Source: Procambarus clarkii
Lineage: Eukaryota > Arthropoda > Malacostraca > Decapoda > Cambaridae
Length of the DNA stretch: 64,000 bases
Reading direction: 5' to 3'
NCBI RefSeq assembly: GCF_040958095.1
Contig: NC_091209.1
Coordinates: 11,723,984 to 11,787,983, forward strand
Each line of letters opens with the position of its first letter. The first letter of the stretch is position 1. The position numbers and the translations under genes are program-made. The notes beneath the pieces are model-generated. The model did not search any database. It was not told the origin of the DNA and worked only from the letters and a program-made list of their open reading frames with translations. Positions 42,556 through 53,602 of this stretch are shown here, piece by piece.

Positions 42556-42865
42556 GTACCAGTGTGTATCAAGGTAGTACACAAAGTACCAGTGTACCAG
42601 TGTGTATCAAGGCAGTACACAAAGTACCAGTGTACCAGTGTGTATCAAGGTAGTACACAAAGTACCAGTGTACCAGTGTGTATCAAGGTAGTACACAAAG
42701 TACCAGTGTACCAGTGTGTGTATCAAGGCAGTACACAAAGTACCAGTGTACCAGTGTGTGTATCAAGGTACTACACAAAGTACCAGTGTACCAGTGTGTA
42801 TCAAGGTAGTACACAAAGTACCAGTGTGTATCAAGGCAGTACACAAAGTACCAGTGTACTGTGTA
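42556..42865. repeat. ~38-bp minisatellite (ACCAGTGTGTATCAAGG...)
   Basis: AAAGTACCAGTG appears singly or doubled before TGTATCAAGGTAGTACACA. Confidence 0.95.
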
Positions 42866-42914
42866 CCAGAGCCATACATGCAAGATGAAGGGAAGTACGT
42901 TCACCAGTAATGAC

Positions 42915-43400
42915 ACAGTGTATCAAGGCATTAGACAGTGTATCAAGGCATTAGACAGAGTATCAAGACATTAGACAGTGTATCAAGGCATTAAACATAG
43001 TATCAAGGCATTAGACAGAGTATCAAGGCATTAGACAGTGTATCAAGGCATTAAACAGAGTATCAAGGCATTAGACAGAGTATCAAGGCATTAGATAGTG
43101 TATCAAGGCATTAGACAGTGTATTAAGGCATTAAACAGAGTATCAAGGCATTAGACAGAGTATCAAGGCATTAGATAGTGTATCAAGGCATTAAACAGAG
43201 TATCAAGGCATTAGACAGTGTATCAAGGCATTAAACAGTGTATCAAGGCATTAGACAGTGTATCAAGGCATTAGACAGTGTATTAAGGCATTATACAGTG
43301 TATTAAGGCATTATACAGAGTATCAAAGCATTATTCAGTGTATCAATGCATTAGACAATGTATCAAAGCTATAAACAATGTATCAAGACTTTAGACAGTA
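42915..43400. repeat. 20-bp minisatellite (TATCAAGGCATTAGACAGTG)
   Basis: About 24 units of TATCAAGGCATTAGACAGTG with GAG/GTG and GACA/AACA variants; the last few units decay. It shares TATCAAGG with the array just upstream, so the two may have a common origin. Confidence 0.95.
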
Positions 43401-43805
43401 TTCTAAGGCATGAAACAGGATAAAAATGTTTAATTTGCGACCACATCACGGCAAAAGTCTCAAAGGAGACATGTTCATGACGTAGAAGATATTGAGGCAA
43501 GTAGATAGTACACGATTATTCCAGATGAGGAGCAACAGCGCCCGACGACACAGGTGCATCCGGAGCGAAGTGTGAAGAGGAGTTGAAGCCAGTTCATATC
43601 TCTATAGAAGGGGATATGACCGAGACGTAGGTGATTGTAGGTAATGTTGCAACAGGTAATTGAAAGTGAAGAGGATTCAAAAGCAACTTTTGCCCGTCCC
43701 TTAAGTTCATATAAGTAACTTGACCACTTATTCTCCTCCTCCTCTGTCTCTCTCTTCTGTTCCCTGGAGCGAGTGATCAAGATGATCCCCTGAGGGGCGA
43801 CAAGT
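43401..43805. other. No gene recognised
   Basis: Mixed sequence. A minus-strand frame passes through it into the Pro-Gly array but shows no domain. Confidence 0.4.
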
Positions 43806-43807
43806 TT

Positions 43808-44098
43808 AGCAGGCGGGCCAGGCGGGCCAGGAGGTGGGCCATGTGGCGGGCCAGGCGGGCCAGGCGGGCCAGGAGGTGGGCCATGTGGCGGGCCAGGCGG
43901 GCCAGGAGGTGGGCCAGGTGGCGGGCCAGGCGGCGGGCCAGGCGGCGGGCCAGGAGGACCAGGAGGGCCAGGCGGCGGGCCAGGCGGCGGGCCAGGAGGA
44001 CCAGGAGGGCCAGGCGGCGGGTCAGGCGGCGGGTCAGGCGGCGGGCCAGGTGGCGGGCCAGGAGGACCAGGAGGTGGGCCAGGTGGCGGGCCAGGGGG
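43808..44098. repeat. GGCGGGCCAGGC minisatellite (9/12-bp units)
   Basis: GGCGGGCCAGGC, GGGCCAGGAGGT and related units. On minus it reads (GPPP/GPP)n, superficially collagen-like, but the Gly spacing is not a constant three and both strands are open, so no collagen gene is called. Confidence 0.93.
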
Positions 44099-44156
44099 CA
44101 GGAACACACACACGAGGCCCTGAAGCAGCAAACCTTCACAGACTGGAGCAAGCCAC

Positions 44157-44275
44157 CACATCCTGCCTTGTAATCACCAACTCTACGACATCGTATATTG
44201 TAACCACCAACCCTACGACATCGTAATCACCAACTCTACGACATCGTATATTGTAATCACCAAACCTACACTACA
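44157..44275. repeat. Short tandem repeat (AATCACCAACTCTACGACAT)
   Basis: Three or four units with AATCACCAACYCTACGACAT and optional CGTATATTGT. Confidence 0.85.
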
Positions 44276-44384
44276 CTCGTTTGTCAGCAATTTTTCGATG
44301 CGTGTTTAGCCTTCAAAGTGGAGTCAAGTGATGTGTGAAGCGGCTGGCACACACCGAGCCAGGTGTGTGAGCCAGTGTGTGTGT

Positions 44385-44615
44385 GTGTGAGTGTGTGTGT
44401 GAGTGAGTGAGTGAGTGAGTGAGTGAGTGAGTGAGTGAGTGAGTGAGTGAGTGAGTGAGTGAGTGAGTGAGTGAGTGAGTGAGTGAGTGAGTGACTGAGT
44501 GAGTGAGTGAGTGTGTCAGTCAGTGACTGAGTGAGTGAGTGAGTGAGTGAGTGAGTGAGTGAGTGAGTGAGTGAGTGAGTGAGTGAGTGAGTGAGTGAGT
44601 GAGTGAGTGAGTGAG
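44385..44615. repeat. (GAGT)n microsatellite
   Basis: About 55 tetranucleotide units with two short interruptions (CAGTCAGTGACT near 44518). Confidence 0.97.
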
Positions 44616-44869
44616 CACCCTAGAGCCAGTAGCCAGGGAGTCTCACCTAACACTCACCGACCACCACAAGAGTGAGAGGTGAGAGTGACAAAGCTCTCAC
44701 ACCGGGAGACACACTAATGTATTTAGACCACGTGTACACACACACTCTCCCAGACTCGCCTCTCACATGGCTCTCGTGTAAATATACACCCGCCCGCCCG
44801 GTTATACCTCAAAATAATCTCATTCCATATTCATAGGTTGGTGATAATATCTATTGAAATCTTAAAGCC

Positions 44870-45032
44870 TGGTGTGTGTGTGTGTGGGTGGGTGTGGGTG
44901 TGTGTGAGTGTTTGTGGGTGTTTGTGGGTGTGTGTGAGTGTTTGTGGGTGTTTGTGGGTGTGTGTGTGTGGGGGGGGGGGTGTGTGTGGGTGTTTGTGAG
45001 TGTTTGTGGGTGTTTGTGGGTGTGTGTGTGTG
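44870..45032. repeat. (GT)n / GTGTTTGTGG tract at the LINE-B 3' side
   Basis: GT-rich with a repeated GTGTTTGTGGGTGTGT sub-unit and a G run at about 44970-44979. It abuts the LINE-B 3' tail. Confidence 0.9.
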
Positions 45033-45035
45033 GAT

Positions 45036-46676
45036 GTACTCACCTATTTGTACTCACCTATTAGTGCTTGCAGGATCGAGCATTGACTCTTGGATCCCGC
45101 CTTAAAGCCATCAGTTTTACAGCAATGACTCCTGTCCCATTTCCCTATCATACCTAATTTTAAAAGTATGAATAGAGTTGGCTTCCACAACCTGTTCCCC
45201 AAGTGCATTCCATTTTTCCACTACTCTCACGCTAAAAGAAAACTTCCTAACATCTCTGTGACTCATCTGAGTTTCCAGTTTCCACCCATGTCCCCTCGTT
45301 CTGTTATTATTACGTGTGAACATTTCATCTATTTCCACTTTGTCAATTCCCCTGAGTATTTTATATGTTCCTATCATATCTCCTCTCTCCCTTCTTTTCT
45401 CTAGTGCCGTAAGGTTCAGTTCCCTCAGACGTTCTTTACGTAAATTAGAACGAGGATTGGGCCCAGCACCGATCCTTGAGGTACTCCACTCGTTACTGTT
45501 CGCCAGTCCAACTTCTCGCCCCTTACCATTACCCTCTGGCTCCATCCTGTTAGGTAGTTCCTTACCCATGCTAGGACCTTTCCGCTTACTCCTGCCTGCC
45601 TCTCAAGTTTGTAAAGCAGTCTCATGTGCGGTACCGTATCAGTCTGCCCAGCCTTCTCTGTCCTGCCTTATCCTTGTTATTTTGTCATAGAATTCTAAAA
45701 GGTTTGTTAGGCATGATTTCCCTGTCCAGAACCCATGTTGGTGTTTGTTTACAAACCCAATGCTCTCCAGGTGCTCAACAAGTCTTAGCCTAATTATTCT
45801 TTCAAGTATTTTACAGGAGATGCTTGTCAGTGATACGGGTCTGTAATTAAGTGCCTCCTCCCTATCACCTCTCTTGAAAATCGGTATGCCATTTGCCTCC
45901 TTCCAGCAACTGGGCAATTCTCCCGACATAAGTGACTCATTAAAGATCATTGCCAGAGGCACGCTGAGAGCCTGCGCTGCCTCTTTAAGTATCCACGGTG
46001 ATACTTTGTCTGGTCCAACAGCTTTATTTGCATCCAATGTTGTCAACTGTTTCATTACCTCCTCTGCTGTCACCTCTATATCTGATAGTCTTTCATCTAG
46101 GGTAATCTCTTCTAACAATGGGAGCTGCTCAGGCTCGGTTGTGAACACTCCGTGGAAACTTGCATTCAGTACCTCGCAGATTTCCTTGTCGCTTTCTGTA
46201 TATGCCCCCTCTGTCTTCCTTAGTCTTGTCACTTGGTCATTTACCGACATCTTCCTTCTTATATGGCTATGTAGTAATTTAGGTTGCTTTTTCGCTCTGA
46301 TTGCAATATCATTCTCATAATTTCTTTCCGACACTCGTCTTATGTTAATGTAATCGTTCCTAGCTCTGTTACATCTAATCCTGTTGTCCTCTGTCCTTTG
46401 TCTTCTGTACTTCCTTCACTCCCTCCTGCTTCTCACCTTTGCTTCCTGACACTGTCTATTAAACCATGGGTTATTATATTCCCTCCTGCTTTTTTCCTTT
46501 ACTGTTGGAATAAATCTCTCTTCAGCCTCCTTGCATTTCCATATGACTTGGTTCATCATATCTTGCCCTGTTTTTCCTCTAATTTCTTCCTCCCACTGCA
46601 CTTCTCCCAGGTAGTCCCTTATCTTCCTGTAGTCCCCTCTTCTGTAATCAAGTCTCCTTACTCGGACCTCTTGTGT
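45036..46676 (-). pseudogene. LINE-B, 5'-truncated CR1-like LINE with RT motifs A and C deleted
   Basis: Minus-strand blocks in order: post-endonuclease linker (VRRLDYRRGDYRKIRDYL, 46668-46416), RT start to GWAD (46334-45639; GPDKVSPWILKEAA, NYRPVSLTSISCKILE, QHGFWTGKSCLTNLLEFYD), then DTVPHMRLLYKLERQAG to SGVPQGSVLGPILVLIYVK (about 45640-45440), then ERLRELNLTALEKRRERGD to the stop (about 45437-45117) and the 3' UTR with two AATAGGTGAGTACA-type units. One deletion removes the residues between GWAD and DTVPH (motif A with its Asp); a second removes about 200 residues including FADD. It cannot be active. Confidence 0.88.
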
Positions 46677-46700
46677 TGTGTGTGTGTGTGTGTATGTGTA

Positions 46701-46727
<27 letters not shown>
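46675..46727. repeat. (GT)n at the LINE-B 5' side
   Basis: GTGTTGTGTGTGTG with two GTAT interruptions, where LINE-B sequence stops. Confidence 0.95.
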
Positions 46728-46732
<5 letters not shown>

Positions 46733-47276
46733 TTGCCACGTTGCCATATCACTGCCATTAATACAATTTCAGTTAATGAATTTTGGTGACAGTTAATGAG
46801 TGCCAGTTTAAAACTGTCAATGCTAATTAAAATAATATGCGTTCATAAAATCTCAACGATTGAAGGCATTGTCGTATATATGAACCATTGACGGTTATAT
46901 ATTGTTTAAACTTTATCGACCGTTATGACGTCATGGGAGGTGTTGCCAAACACAACAACACTAGTCGATAATTAATTTAAATACTTCATCTCAATGAAAA
47001 GATTAAATGTGACCGATTATTTAATTATTTATGACATATAAGCTTTTGTTTAACTAATGATTATTAGTCAGATTTGGTAAATGATTGAGTTATATATTCT
47101 GGGGACGAGGAGTGACGTTTAAATAAGTTGTACATTCCTCCCGCTGGTGTTGAGTGGCGCTGGTGACAGAAATACGTCATATTAATTCATGACTCGTAGT
47201 TAATTTAAAGTTCCCCAAAATTTACGACAATTTAAACAATTTACGATCTTTAATAATAATCTTATGACGTCATACA
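46728..47276. other. No gene recognised; AT-rich
   Basis: AT-rich. ATGACGTCAT palindromes lie at about 46925-46934 and 47264-47273. Nothing else was recognised. Confidence 0.4.
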
Positions 47277-47278
47277 CT

Positions 47279-47706
47279 GTACTCGCCTAGTTGTGCTTGC
47301 GGGGGATGAGCTCTGACTCTTTGGTCCCGCCTCTCAACTGTCAATCTTTGCGTATGTAGCTTAGCTTAGCATTTTAAAAGCACTACAATCACCTTTTGTG
47401 GTTGATTGTTCAATAAATCCCTGAACAATATGTTTAACAAATCTCTCACCCTGTCCATGGAGGACAGAAGAAAATGTATATATGCTGGTTAGCATTGTAA
47501 ATGTGTGGCCACGTCTGTGGTAGAAAAGTAATAATAATAAAAAAACTGTCAATCAACAGGTATACAGATTCCTGAGCCTACTGGGCTCTATCATATCTAC
47601 ATTTGAAACTGTGTATGGAGTCAGCCTCCACCACATCACTGCCTAATACATTCCACCTGTTAACTACTCTGACACTGAATAAGTTCTTTCTAACGACCCT
47701 GTGAGT
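47279..47706 (-). mobile_element. LINE-A 3'-end fragment split by a retro-insertion
   Basis: Minus-strand LINE-A 3' UTR (GAGAGGCGGGACCAAAGAGT; CATCCCCCGCAAGCACAACT) at 47279-47346 continues at 47555-47706 with the ORF2 end (SVRVV, LGSDVVEADSIHSFKCRYDR). The two parts join exactly if 47347-47554 is removed. Confidence 0.88.
47347..47543 (+). mobile_element. 197-bp retro-inserted sequence with 11-bp target duplication
   Basis: The insertion begins TTTGCGTATGTAGC and ends TAATAATAATAAAA. AACTGTCAATC is present on both sides (47336-47346 and 47544-47554), and the surrounding LINE-A sequence is otherwise continuous. The A-rich end plus a perfect 11-bp duplication indicate target-primed reverse transcription. 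No tRNA boxes are evident, so the source RNA is unknown: a small RNA, a short SINE or an mRNA end. Confidence 0.85.
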
Positions 47707-47875
47707 CATCCCACGAACAAATCCCCAGAAGCGTGCCTCTGGGAACACCCAGCACATGGGTTCGAATCCTCGCCACGGCTCCTGTTTATCATTGATATAT
47801 GACGAGAATGTGATTTATCTGTGTAATGATACTACTACTACTAATAATAATAATAATTATTATTATTATTACTCC
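47707..47875 (+). mobile_element. Possible tRNA-like SINE with (TAA)n tail
   Basis: ACATGGGTTCGAATCCTCGC (47755-47774) has a B-box core, followed about 60 bp on by (CTA)n(TAA)n(TTA)n. The upstream GAAGCGTGCCTCTGGGAACA is less tRNA-like. Confidence 0.4.
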
Positions 47876-47924
47876 CCGCATCAAATGCTTATTTCAATGA
47901 CCTCTCACCTCTACAAGAGAACCT

Positions 47925-48065
47925 CACCGCCTCTCCCTACCTCTCTCCGCTTCCCCCTTCTCTCCCTCCCCTCTCTCTCTCCCTACCTGCTCTCTCCTCC
48001 TCCCTTATTCTTTCCCTCCTCCCTTTCATCAGTCCTTTGTCTGCCTTCATCCTCTCCCTTGAGAG
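47925..48065. repeat. Pyrimidine-rich tract
   Basis: CTCTCCCTACCTCTCTCC-type steps. Confidence 0.8.
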
Positions 48066-48403
48066 GTAGCAACGCCCTCAGTCTAACCCTCTGGACCCCT
48101 CATATATAATTTATATAAAACTATATATAAATATATTCATATATTCATTCTCGAAAACCTTTGTACCAAGAAGCCAGTAATTTTGCATTTATTTAATAGG
48201 GAAAATAGGGATGTATGTTATTACTTAATGTACCCCATATATAAGTACATCACCATATATATTCCCTCTATATACCCAATTTTGCCTTCCTTCCAAATTA
48301 TTCAATTTATTCCCCAAATCACGTATATAGATTTGATATATATTCCTTATAACTCTCCTTGGCTCTGTTACACCAGATTGACTCAGTGTTTTCATTAGCT
48401 TGG
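48066..48403. other. No gene recognised
   Basis: AT-rich with loose ATATAT and CCCCATATAT motifs. Confidence 0.4.
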
Positions 48404-48742
48404 CGAGGAAGCCAGCTGTAAGTGTGAGGAAGCCAGCTGTAAGTGTGAGGAAGCCAGCTGTAAGTGTGAGGAAGCCAGCTGGAAATGTGAGGAAGCCAGC
48501 TGTAAATGCGATGAAGCCAGCTGTAAATGTGAAGAAGCCAGCTGTAAATGTGAAGAAGTCAGCTGTAAATGTGAAGAAACCAGCTGTAAATGTGAAGAAA
48601 CCAGCTGTAAATGTGAAGAAGCCAGCTGTAAATGTGAAGAAGCCAGCTGTAAATGCGAGGAAGCCAGCTGTAAATGTGAAGAAACCAGCTGTAAATGTGA
48701 AGAAAGCAGCTGTAAATGTGAAGAAACCAGCTGGAGATGTAA
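48404..48742. repeat. 21-bp minisatellite (AAGCCAGCTGTAAATGTGAA)
   Basis: About 16 units of AAGCCAGCTGTAAATGTGAA plus G. Nearly every unit has CAGCTG. Open frames on both strands (VKKPAVN; SSHLQLA) are by-products. Confidence 0.96.
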
Positions 48743-48954
48743 ATTCTTCCTTTCTACTCCCCTCTTCGACATTCTCTCTTTGTCTTCCTCTGTCTTCCCT
48801 TCCATTTAATTTCTCCTGAGTTTCCCCCTTTCCATTGTTCTCTTACTCCTCTTCTCCGCTCTTCCTATAGTCCTATAAACGGCTATATGGCAGCACACAA
48901 CAGGTTAAAGGAAAACGGGGCACAGGTATTACCACAGACGGGAGACTTCCTCGT

Positions 48955-49340
48955 GTGCTTGAATTCCTCGTGTGTTTGAATTCTTCGTATGTTTGAATTC
49001 CTCGTATGTTTTAATTCCTCGCGCGTTTGAATTCCTCGCGCGTTTGAATTCCTCGCGCGTTTGAATTCCTCGTGTGTTTGAATTCCTCGTGTGTTTGAAT
49101 TTCTCGTGTCCTTGAATTCCTCGTGTGCTTGAATTCTTGATTTATTTAGAGTTCCTTCTTCCTTGTTAATGCCTTCTTTCTTTCTATTCTTTTATCTTTG
49201 AGTTCCTTCTTTGTTTGAATTCCTTCTGTCTTTGAATTCCTTCTTTTCATGAAACCCTTTTTTATTCTAATTTCTTCTTTCTTTTACTTCCTTCATTGTT
49301 TATATTCCTTCATTTTTTGAATTCCATCATTAATTGAATT
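48955..49340. repeat. 16-17 bp repeat (TTGAATTCCTCGTGTG), decaying rightward
   Basis: Clear units to about 49135 (variants CGTGTG, CGCGCG, CGTATG), then irregular TTGAATTCCTTCT steps to 49340. Most units contain GAATTC. Confidence 0.9.
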
Positions 49341-49847
49341 CCTTCTGTGCACGAAAGAACATTAATGGTGCAAATCACTGTCTACATTTCGAACAAAACC
49401 TCAGGATGATATCTCCCATTTTCTATTAATAGGAAATAGGGAAAATGGGTTCCTCTCGCCTTTATTGCAAAAAGAAAACGGTAAAATATTTCCCAGTTTC
49501 TACGGAGTTGAAAAAAAACTAAAGAATTTTGTCCCATCATCGAAGCTGCATCGAAAAAATTATATATAATTTTTTTGGTGAAGTGTCTCGTTCAATTATA
49601 AGTTTGTAATTAACACAGCTTCATTCAATTTTGAAGCTGATGTATTTTGCCTATTTTTGTTCCAGCAAGTTGATGTATTTTGTGTATTTAAAGTTGCAAG
49701 TGGGATGGATGACACTTGTTGATGTTGACACTTATATGAGGGATGTTAGAGTTCACTAGTATAAGTGCAATAAAATGCAACACGCCTGAGAGAGAATTGG
49801 AACTAATTTGTATTAGTGACAAGTAGTTTAACCTAATTTGGGTTATA

Positions 49848-49921
<74 letters not shown>

Positions 49922-50155
49922 CTTTTCAATTTTTTTTTAATATTTTCCATTGGTTAAAAACAGCGGTCATTTGGGTCTCTGTTTCAGAATTTTGTTTAGC
50001 ATTTTATTTCATGTATTTTATGCTTCTGGAGGCCACATTTACTCGCTGTATATGTTCGGTGTATTTTTTGGTGTATGTGTTGTATTTTTTGTATGAAGCA
50101 TTTTTTTACTCCCATTGGCGTATTTTATGACTGGTGGTAGTGTATTTATACAGGA
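49341..50155. other. No gene; contains (TA)n 49852-49917
   Basis: AT-rich spacer. (TA)n of about 33 units. No coding frame. Confidence 0.5.
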
Positions 50156-50164
50156 GTGAGGGAG

Positions 50165-50450
50165 TGTCCTCATATCCCAGCTCCTTGTCCTCATATCCCA
50201 GCTTATTGTCCTCATATCACAGCTCCTTGTTTTCATATCCCAGATCCTTGTCCTCATATCCCAGCTCCTTGTCCTCATATCCCAGCTCCTTGTCCTCATA
50301 TCCCAGCTTATTGTCCTCATATCACAGCTCCTTGTTTTCATATCCCAGATCCTTGTCCTCATATCCCAGATCCTTGTCCTCATATCCCAGCTTCTTGTCC
50401 TCATATCCCAGCTCCTTGTCTTCATAACCCAGCTCCTAGTCCTCATATCC
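50165..50450. repeat. 21-bp minisatellite (TCATATCCCAGCTCCTTGTC)
   Basis: About 13 units of TCATATCCCAGCTCCTTGTC plus C. It is the reverse complement of the array at 58860-59415. A five-unit block (TTATTG, CACAG, TTTTC, AGATCC) is repeated within it. Confidence 0.96.
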
Positions 50451-51155
50451 CCCGTCTATACGACCATACTGCCTTAACTGCTACTCTTCATAATTACCTT
50501 ATACAAACAAACAAACAAAAGTCGTTTATTTCAATATGTAAGTTAATATGTAAATGATCTCCCCTTTCATCATCAAGCAGCAGGTAAATAAAAACAGATC
50601 ATCAATTGCAAAACACACTTCTTTTTTTTTCTCAAGAAGTTAATGGGGAAGTAAAGCCATTAACAAACTGAGCTCCCTTTTTGTTACAATTTCCTTTGAT
50701 CTCTGGAGATCAAAGCCAGTCCTGAGGACTCTGAAAGCTGCCCTGTGTACTCCAGAGAGAGAGACTGTGTCGGGATCAGTCATGCATCATTTGGGGGTGT
50801 AATTGTTGAATTCTGTAGCTACTTCTCTGTTTAATGCACAGAGAATCACCTGTTACTGATCAAACTAATATAGCTAGTTACTGCAGTTAATAATATTAAA
50901 CCACTCTTAATAGAATCTTAAAAGATTCCGATATTTTGTACATAATTTGTTAAGAAGTATAACACGAGTGATGTTATTACCGATATTTAACATGATTAAC
51001 GCCACCGATGTTTATTTATTTAATTAGTACACAAGTCAGAGGTTATGTAGTCTGCAGCTAACCAATAGATATGTCTACTGTGTTAATAGACTCTGGATAG
51101 TGTTTACTGCAACATGTTCTCGTCTATGTATAGTACTTTCAGTCAATATGTGCAC
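50451..51155. other. No gene recognised
   Basis: AT-rich; nothing recognised. Confidence 0.4.
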
Positions 51156-51159
51156 TATC

Positions 51160-51440
51160 GTACATATATAGACGTAATGAACAATTAGATAGTAGAATTT
51201 GGTACTATTCACTTTTATAAAGTCTGAAAAAAATAAAGCTAAAAATCAAATTTAAATATTCTCCTAGGCCTAGTACAGTACATATATGTACTATATTAGG
51301 CCTCAGATAGCGTGTATTAGGCCTAGGAAGGTTAGGTACGGTAAAGTTTTCTTTCCAACATCAATACTTTTTCCGGTTTGTCCAAATTCAACAGTGCCAA
51401 ATTCTACTTTCGAATTGTCCATTACGTCAATTAATGTGCG
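51160..51440 (+). mobile_element. MITE-A, complete copy
   Basis: Left GACGTAATGAACAATTAGAT and GTAGAATTTGGTACTATTCA are the inverted partners of right AGTGCCAAATTCTACTTTCG and AATTGTCCATTACGTC (51171 to 51428). The centre has GTACATATATGTAC and TATTAGGCCTCAGATAGCGT. No coding frame. It matches 5567-5828 along its whole length. Confidence 0.8.
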
Positions 51441-51484
51441 GTGGTTTACATAGTTACTATTAGTACTATCTAAGCAGGTAGCTG

Positions 51485-51485
<1 letters not shown>

Positions 51486-51545
<60 letters not shown>

Positions 51546-51546
51546 G
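51486..51546. repeat. (ATT)n microsatellite
   Basis: About 20 trinucleotide units. Confidence 0.97.
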
Positions 51547-51675
51547 TGTTAGGTCGGTTTTCATCCGTTACTTCTCCACTTTGTCCTCTCCTTCAGTCTT
51601 GTGACCCCACGTTGACCCTTGTTAGGTCACGACTTGTTCAGGGGTACCCGCTCTGAAGCGTCCTAACTCCCACTA

Positions 51676-51765
51676 CATGTGTAATTACCTAAGTGTAGTT
51701 ACAGGATGAGAGCTACGCTCGTGGTGTCCCGTCTTCCTAGCACTCTTTGTCATATAACGCTTTGA
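51676..51765 (-). mobile_element. LINE-C 3'-end fragment
   Basis: The complement of the 7216-7289 fragment: GACAAAGAGTGCTAGGAAGA, GGGACACCACGAGCGTAGCT and the tail ACTTAGGTAATTACAC on minus. Confidence 0.6.
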
Positions 51766-51794
51766 AACTACTGGAATGTAGTTTCAAAATGTGA

Positions 51795-51915
<121 letters not shown>

Positions 51916-52077
51916 AGAGACTAATTACTCTCCACCGGCCTCCGTGGTAATTACGTCTGGGATATTCGTAATTAATCCCAACACACCTCAACACTAAGCA
52001 TAGAGACACTCGGACCACGACCAGAGTTTCCGCCCTGACATTTAGAAGTGAAGGAGCTCTTCCCAACATGAGTTAAG

Positions 52078-52136
52078 CCCCCCCAGTCACAGAGCCCAGC
52101 CACAGAGCCCAGCCACAGAGCCCAGCCACAGAGCCC
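52078..52136. repeat. 14-bp repeat (CCAGCCACAGAGCC)
   Basis: Four units. Confidence 0.9.
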
Positions 52137-52227
52137 TTTGTAACCTCAACTAATTTTAGTCAAGCCACAGACTAGGCTGCAAATTGTCCTCCAAAATAAT
52201 ACGTAGAATTTTGGCGTTAAAATCTCC

Positions 52228-52341
52228 AACGGACAAAATAAATAGCACTGTGAATCACTGGGGTTCACAAACAACTGTTTTCTTTATGAGGCTCGTTTAG
52301 GTTCGGTTCGTGAGCATTAGTACACGATTTTTTGTCCGTTG
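52228..52341. mobile_element. Possible 114-bp mini-element with 12-bp inverted ends
   Basis: CAACGGACAAAA and TTTTGTCCGTTG bound 114 bp. There is only one copy in the window and no target duplication is evident. Confidence 0.3.
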
Positions 52342-52371
52342 TGGCAACTCCAGAGCTGACAGAGAGCTCCT

Positions 52372-52660
52372 TTCATTCCCAGCTATGTTTAGAACCATTC
52401 TACAGAGCACCTTACTATCCCAGCTTCGTTTAGAACCATTCTACAGAGCTCCTTACTATCCCAGCTACGTTTAGAACCATTCTACAGAGCACCTTACTAT
52501 CCCAGCTATGTTTAGAACCATTCTACAGAGCACCTTACTATCCCAGCTATGTTTAGAACCATTCTACAGAGCACCTTACTATTCCAGCTACGTTTAGAAC
52601 CATTCTACAGAGCGTCTTACTATCCCAGCTAAGTTTAGAAACAAGCCACAGAGCACTTTC
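52372..52660. repeat. 41-bp tandem repeat, about 7 copies
   Basis: CCCAGCTATGTTTAGAACCA then TTCTACAGAGCACCTTACTAT. It decays in the last units. Confidence 0.93.
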
Positions 52661-52839
52661 CTATTCCAGCAAAGTTTGGAGCTAAGCTCTAATGTTTGGT
52701 CCCCATCCTCCAGTAAGCTATGAGGGGAGACACGGCCCCCAACGTACAGTCCTTGCCCCCTCCCCCCCTGCCACTCTACACCATGAGGGAGACATGATAG
52801 GATACACCGACCATGACAGGATTGGTCACGTGGTCTTAG

Positions 52840-53290
52840 CCCCAATACACTTACCACTAGCTTCAATATAATGTCCTGTCCCATACACGTCCAAGACAGA
52901 ACCATTTGTACTCATCCTCGCCCCATACACTTACCGCAAACATCAATGTCATAACATGCACTTACCAGATATAAAGATTAATATACTGCCCAGTCCAATA
53001 CATTCACCTGAAAAAATCATCAATAAAGTGTCCCATCCCCACACACTTACCTGAAAGAAACATAATTACACTTATCTTCTTTACAACTCACCAGGAAAAA
53101 ACACCAATAAACTGTTTCATTGCACACATTTAATGTAAACAAACATAAAATACACCATCCCATCCACACATTTAATGTAAACAAACATTAATACACCATC
53201 CCATCAACTTCACAGATAAAAGCATTAATATTCTGTCCTCTACACTTACCATGAGCATTAATACACCAAGAAACACTACGAGGTACACCT
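52840..53290. repeat. Degenerate ~50-60 bp tandem repeat
   Basis: Loose units containing CACACTTACC, ATCAATA and GTCCCATCC recur about eight times with many gaps: an old array. Confidence 0.55.
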
Positions 53291-53602
53291 TCACACTTAA
53301 AAAGAGTCCTTCTAGAGGTATTATAAATACATATAAAACACTTTAAAAGAGAAAGAATGCTACAGAGAAATACACTACGTACTCAAACCCCTCCAAAACT
53401 AGAGGTAAACACACTGATAAAGAAGGGTATAAGAAGATCAGTTAATACATGTACATCCAGATATGTTACACAGGTAGGTAGTACATGCTTGAGTACATGG
53501 TAATGGTGGAGAATGTACTCACGAGTGCTCCTTCCGTGGGCTGTGACAATGAAATAAAGGATAAACTTTATATGGGAAGTGGTGAGGATCTTAGCAGAAT
53601 AC

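Noticed and set aside
43475..44161. Collagen-like Gly-Pro-Pro protein on the minus strand
   Set aside because: The Gly spacing changes between three and four, both strands are open, and the signal lies wholly within a GGCGGGCCAGGC minisatellite.
45117..46739. Host gene encoding a reverse-transcriptase-like protein
   Set aside because: Motifs A and C are deleted and frames shift; it is a LINE-B pseudogene.
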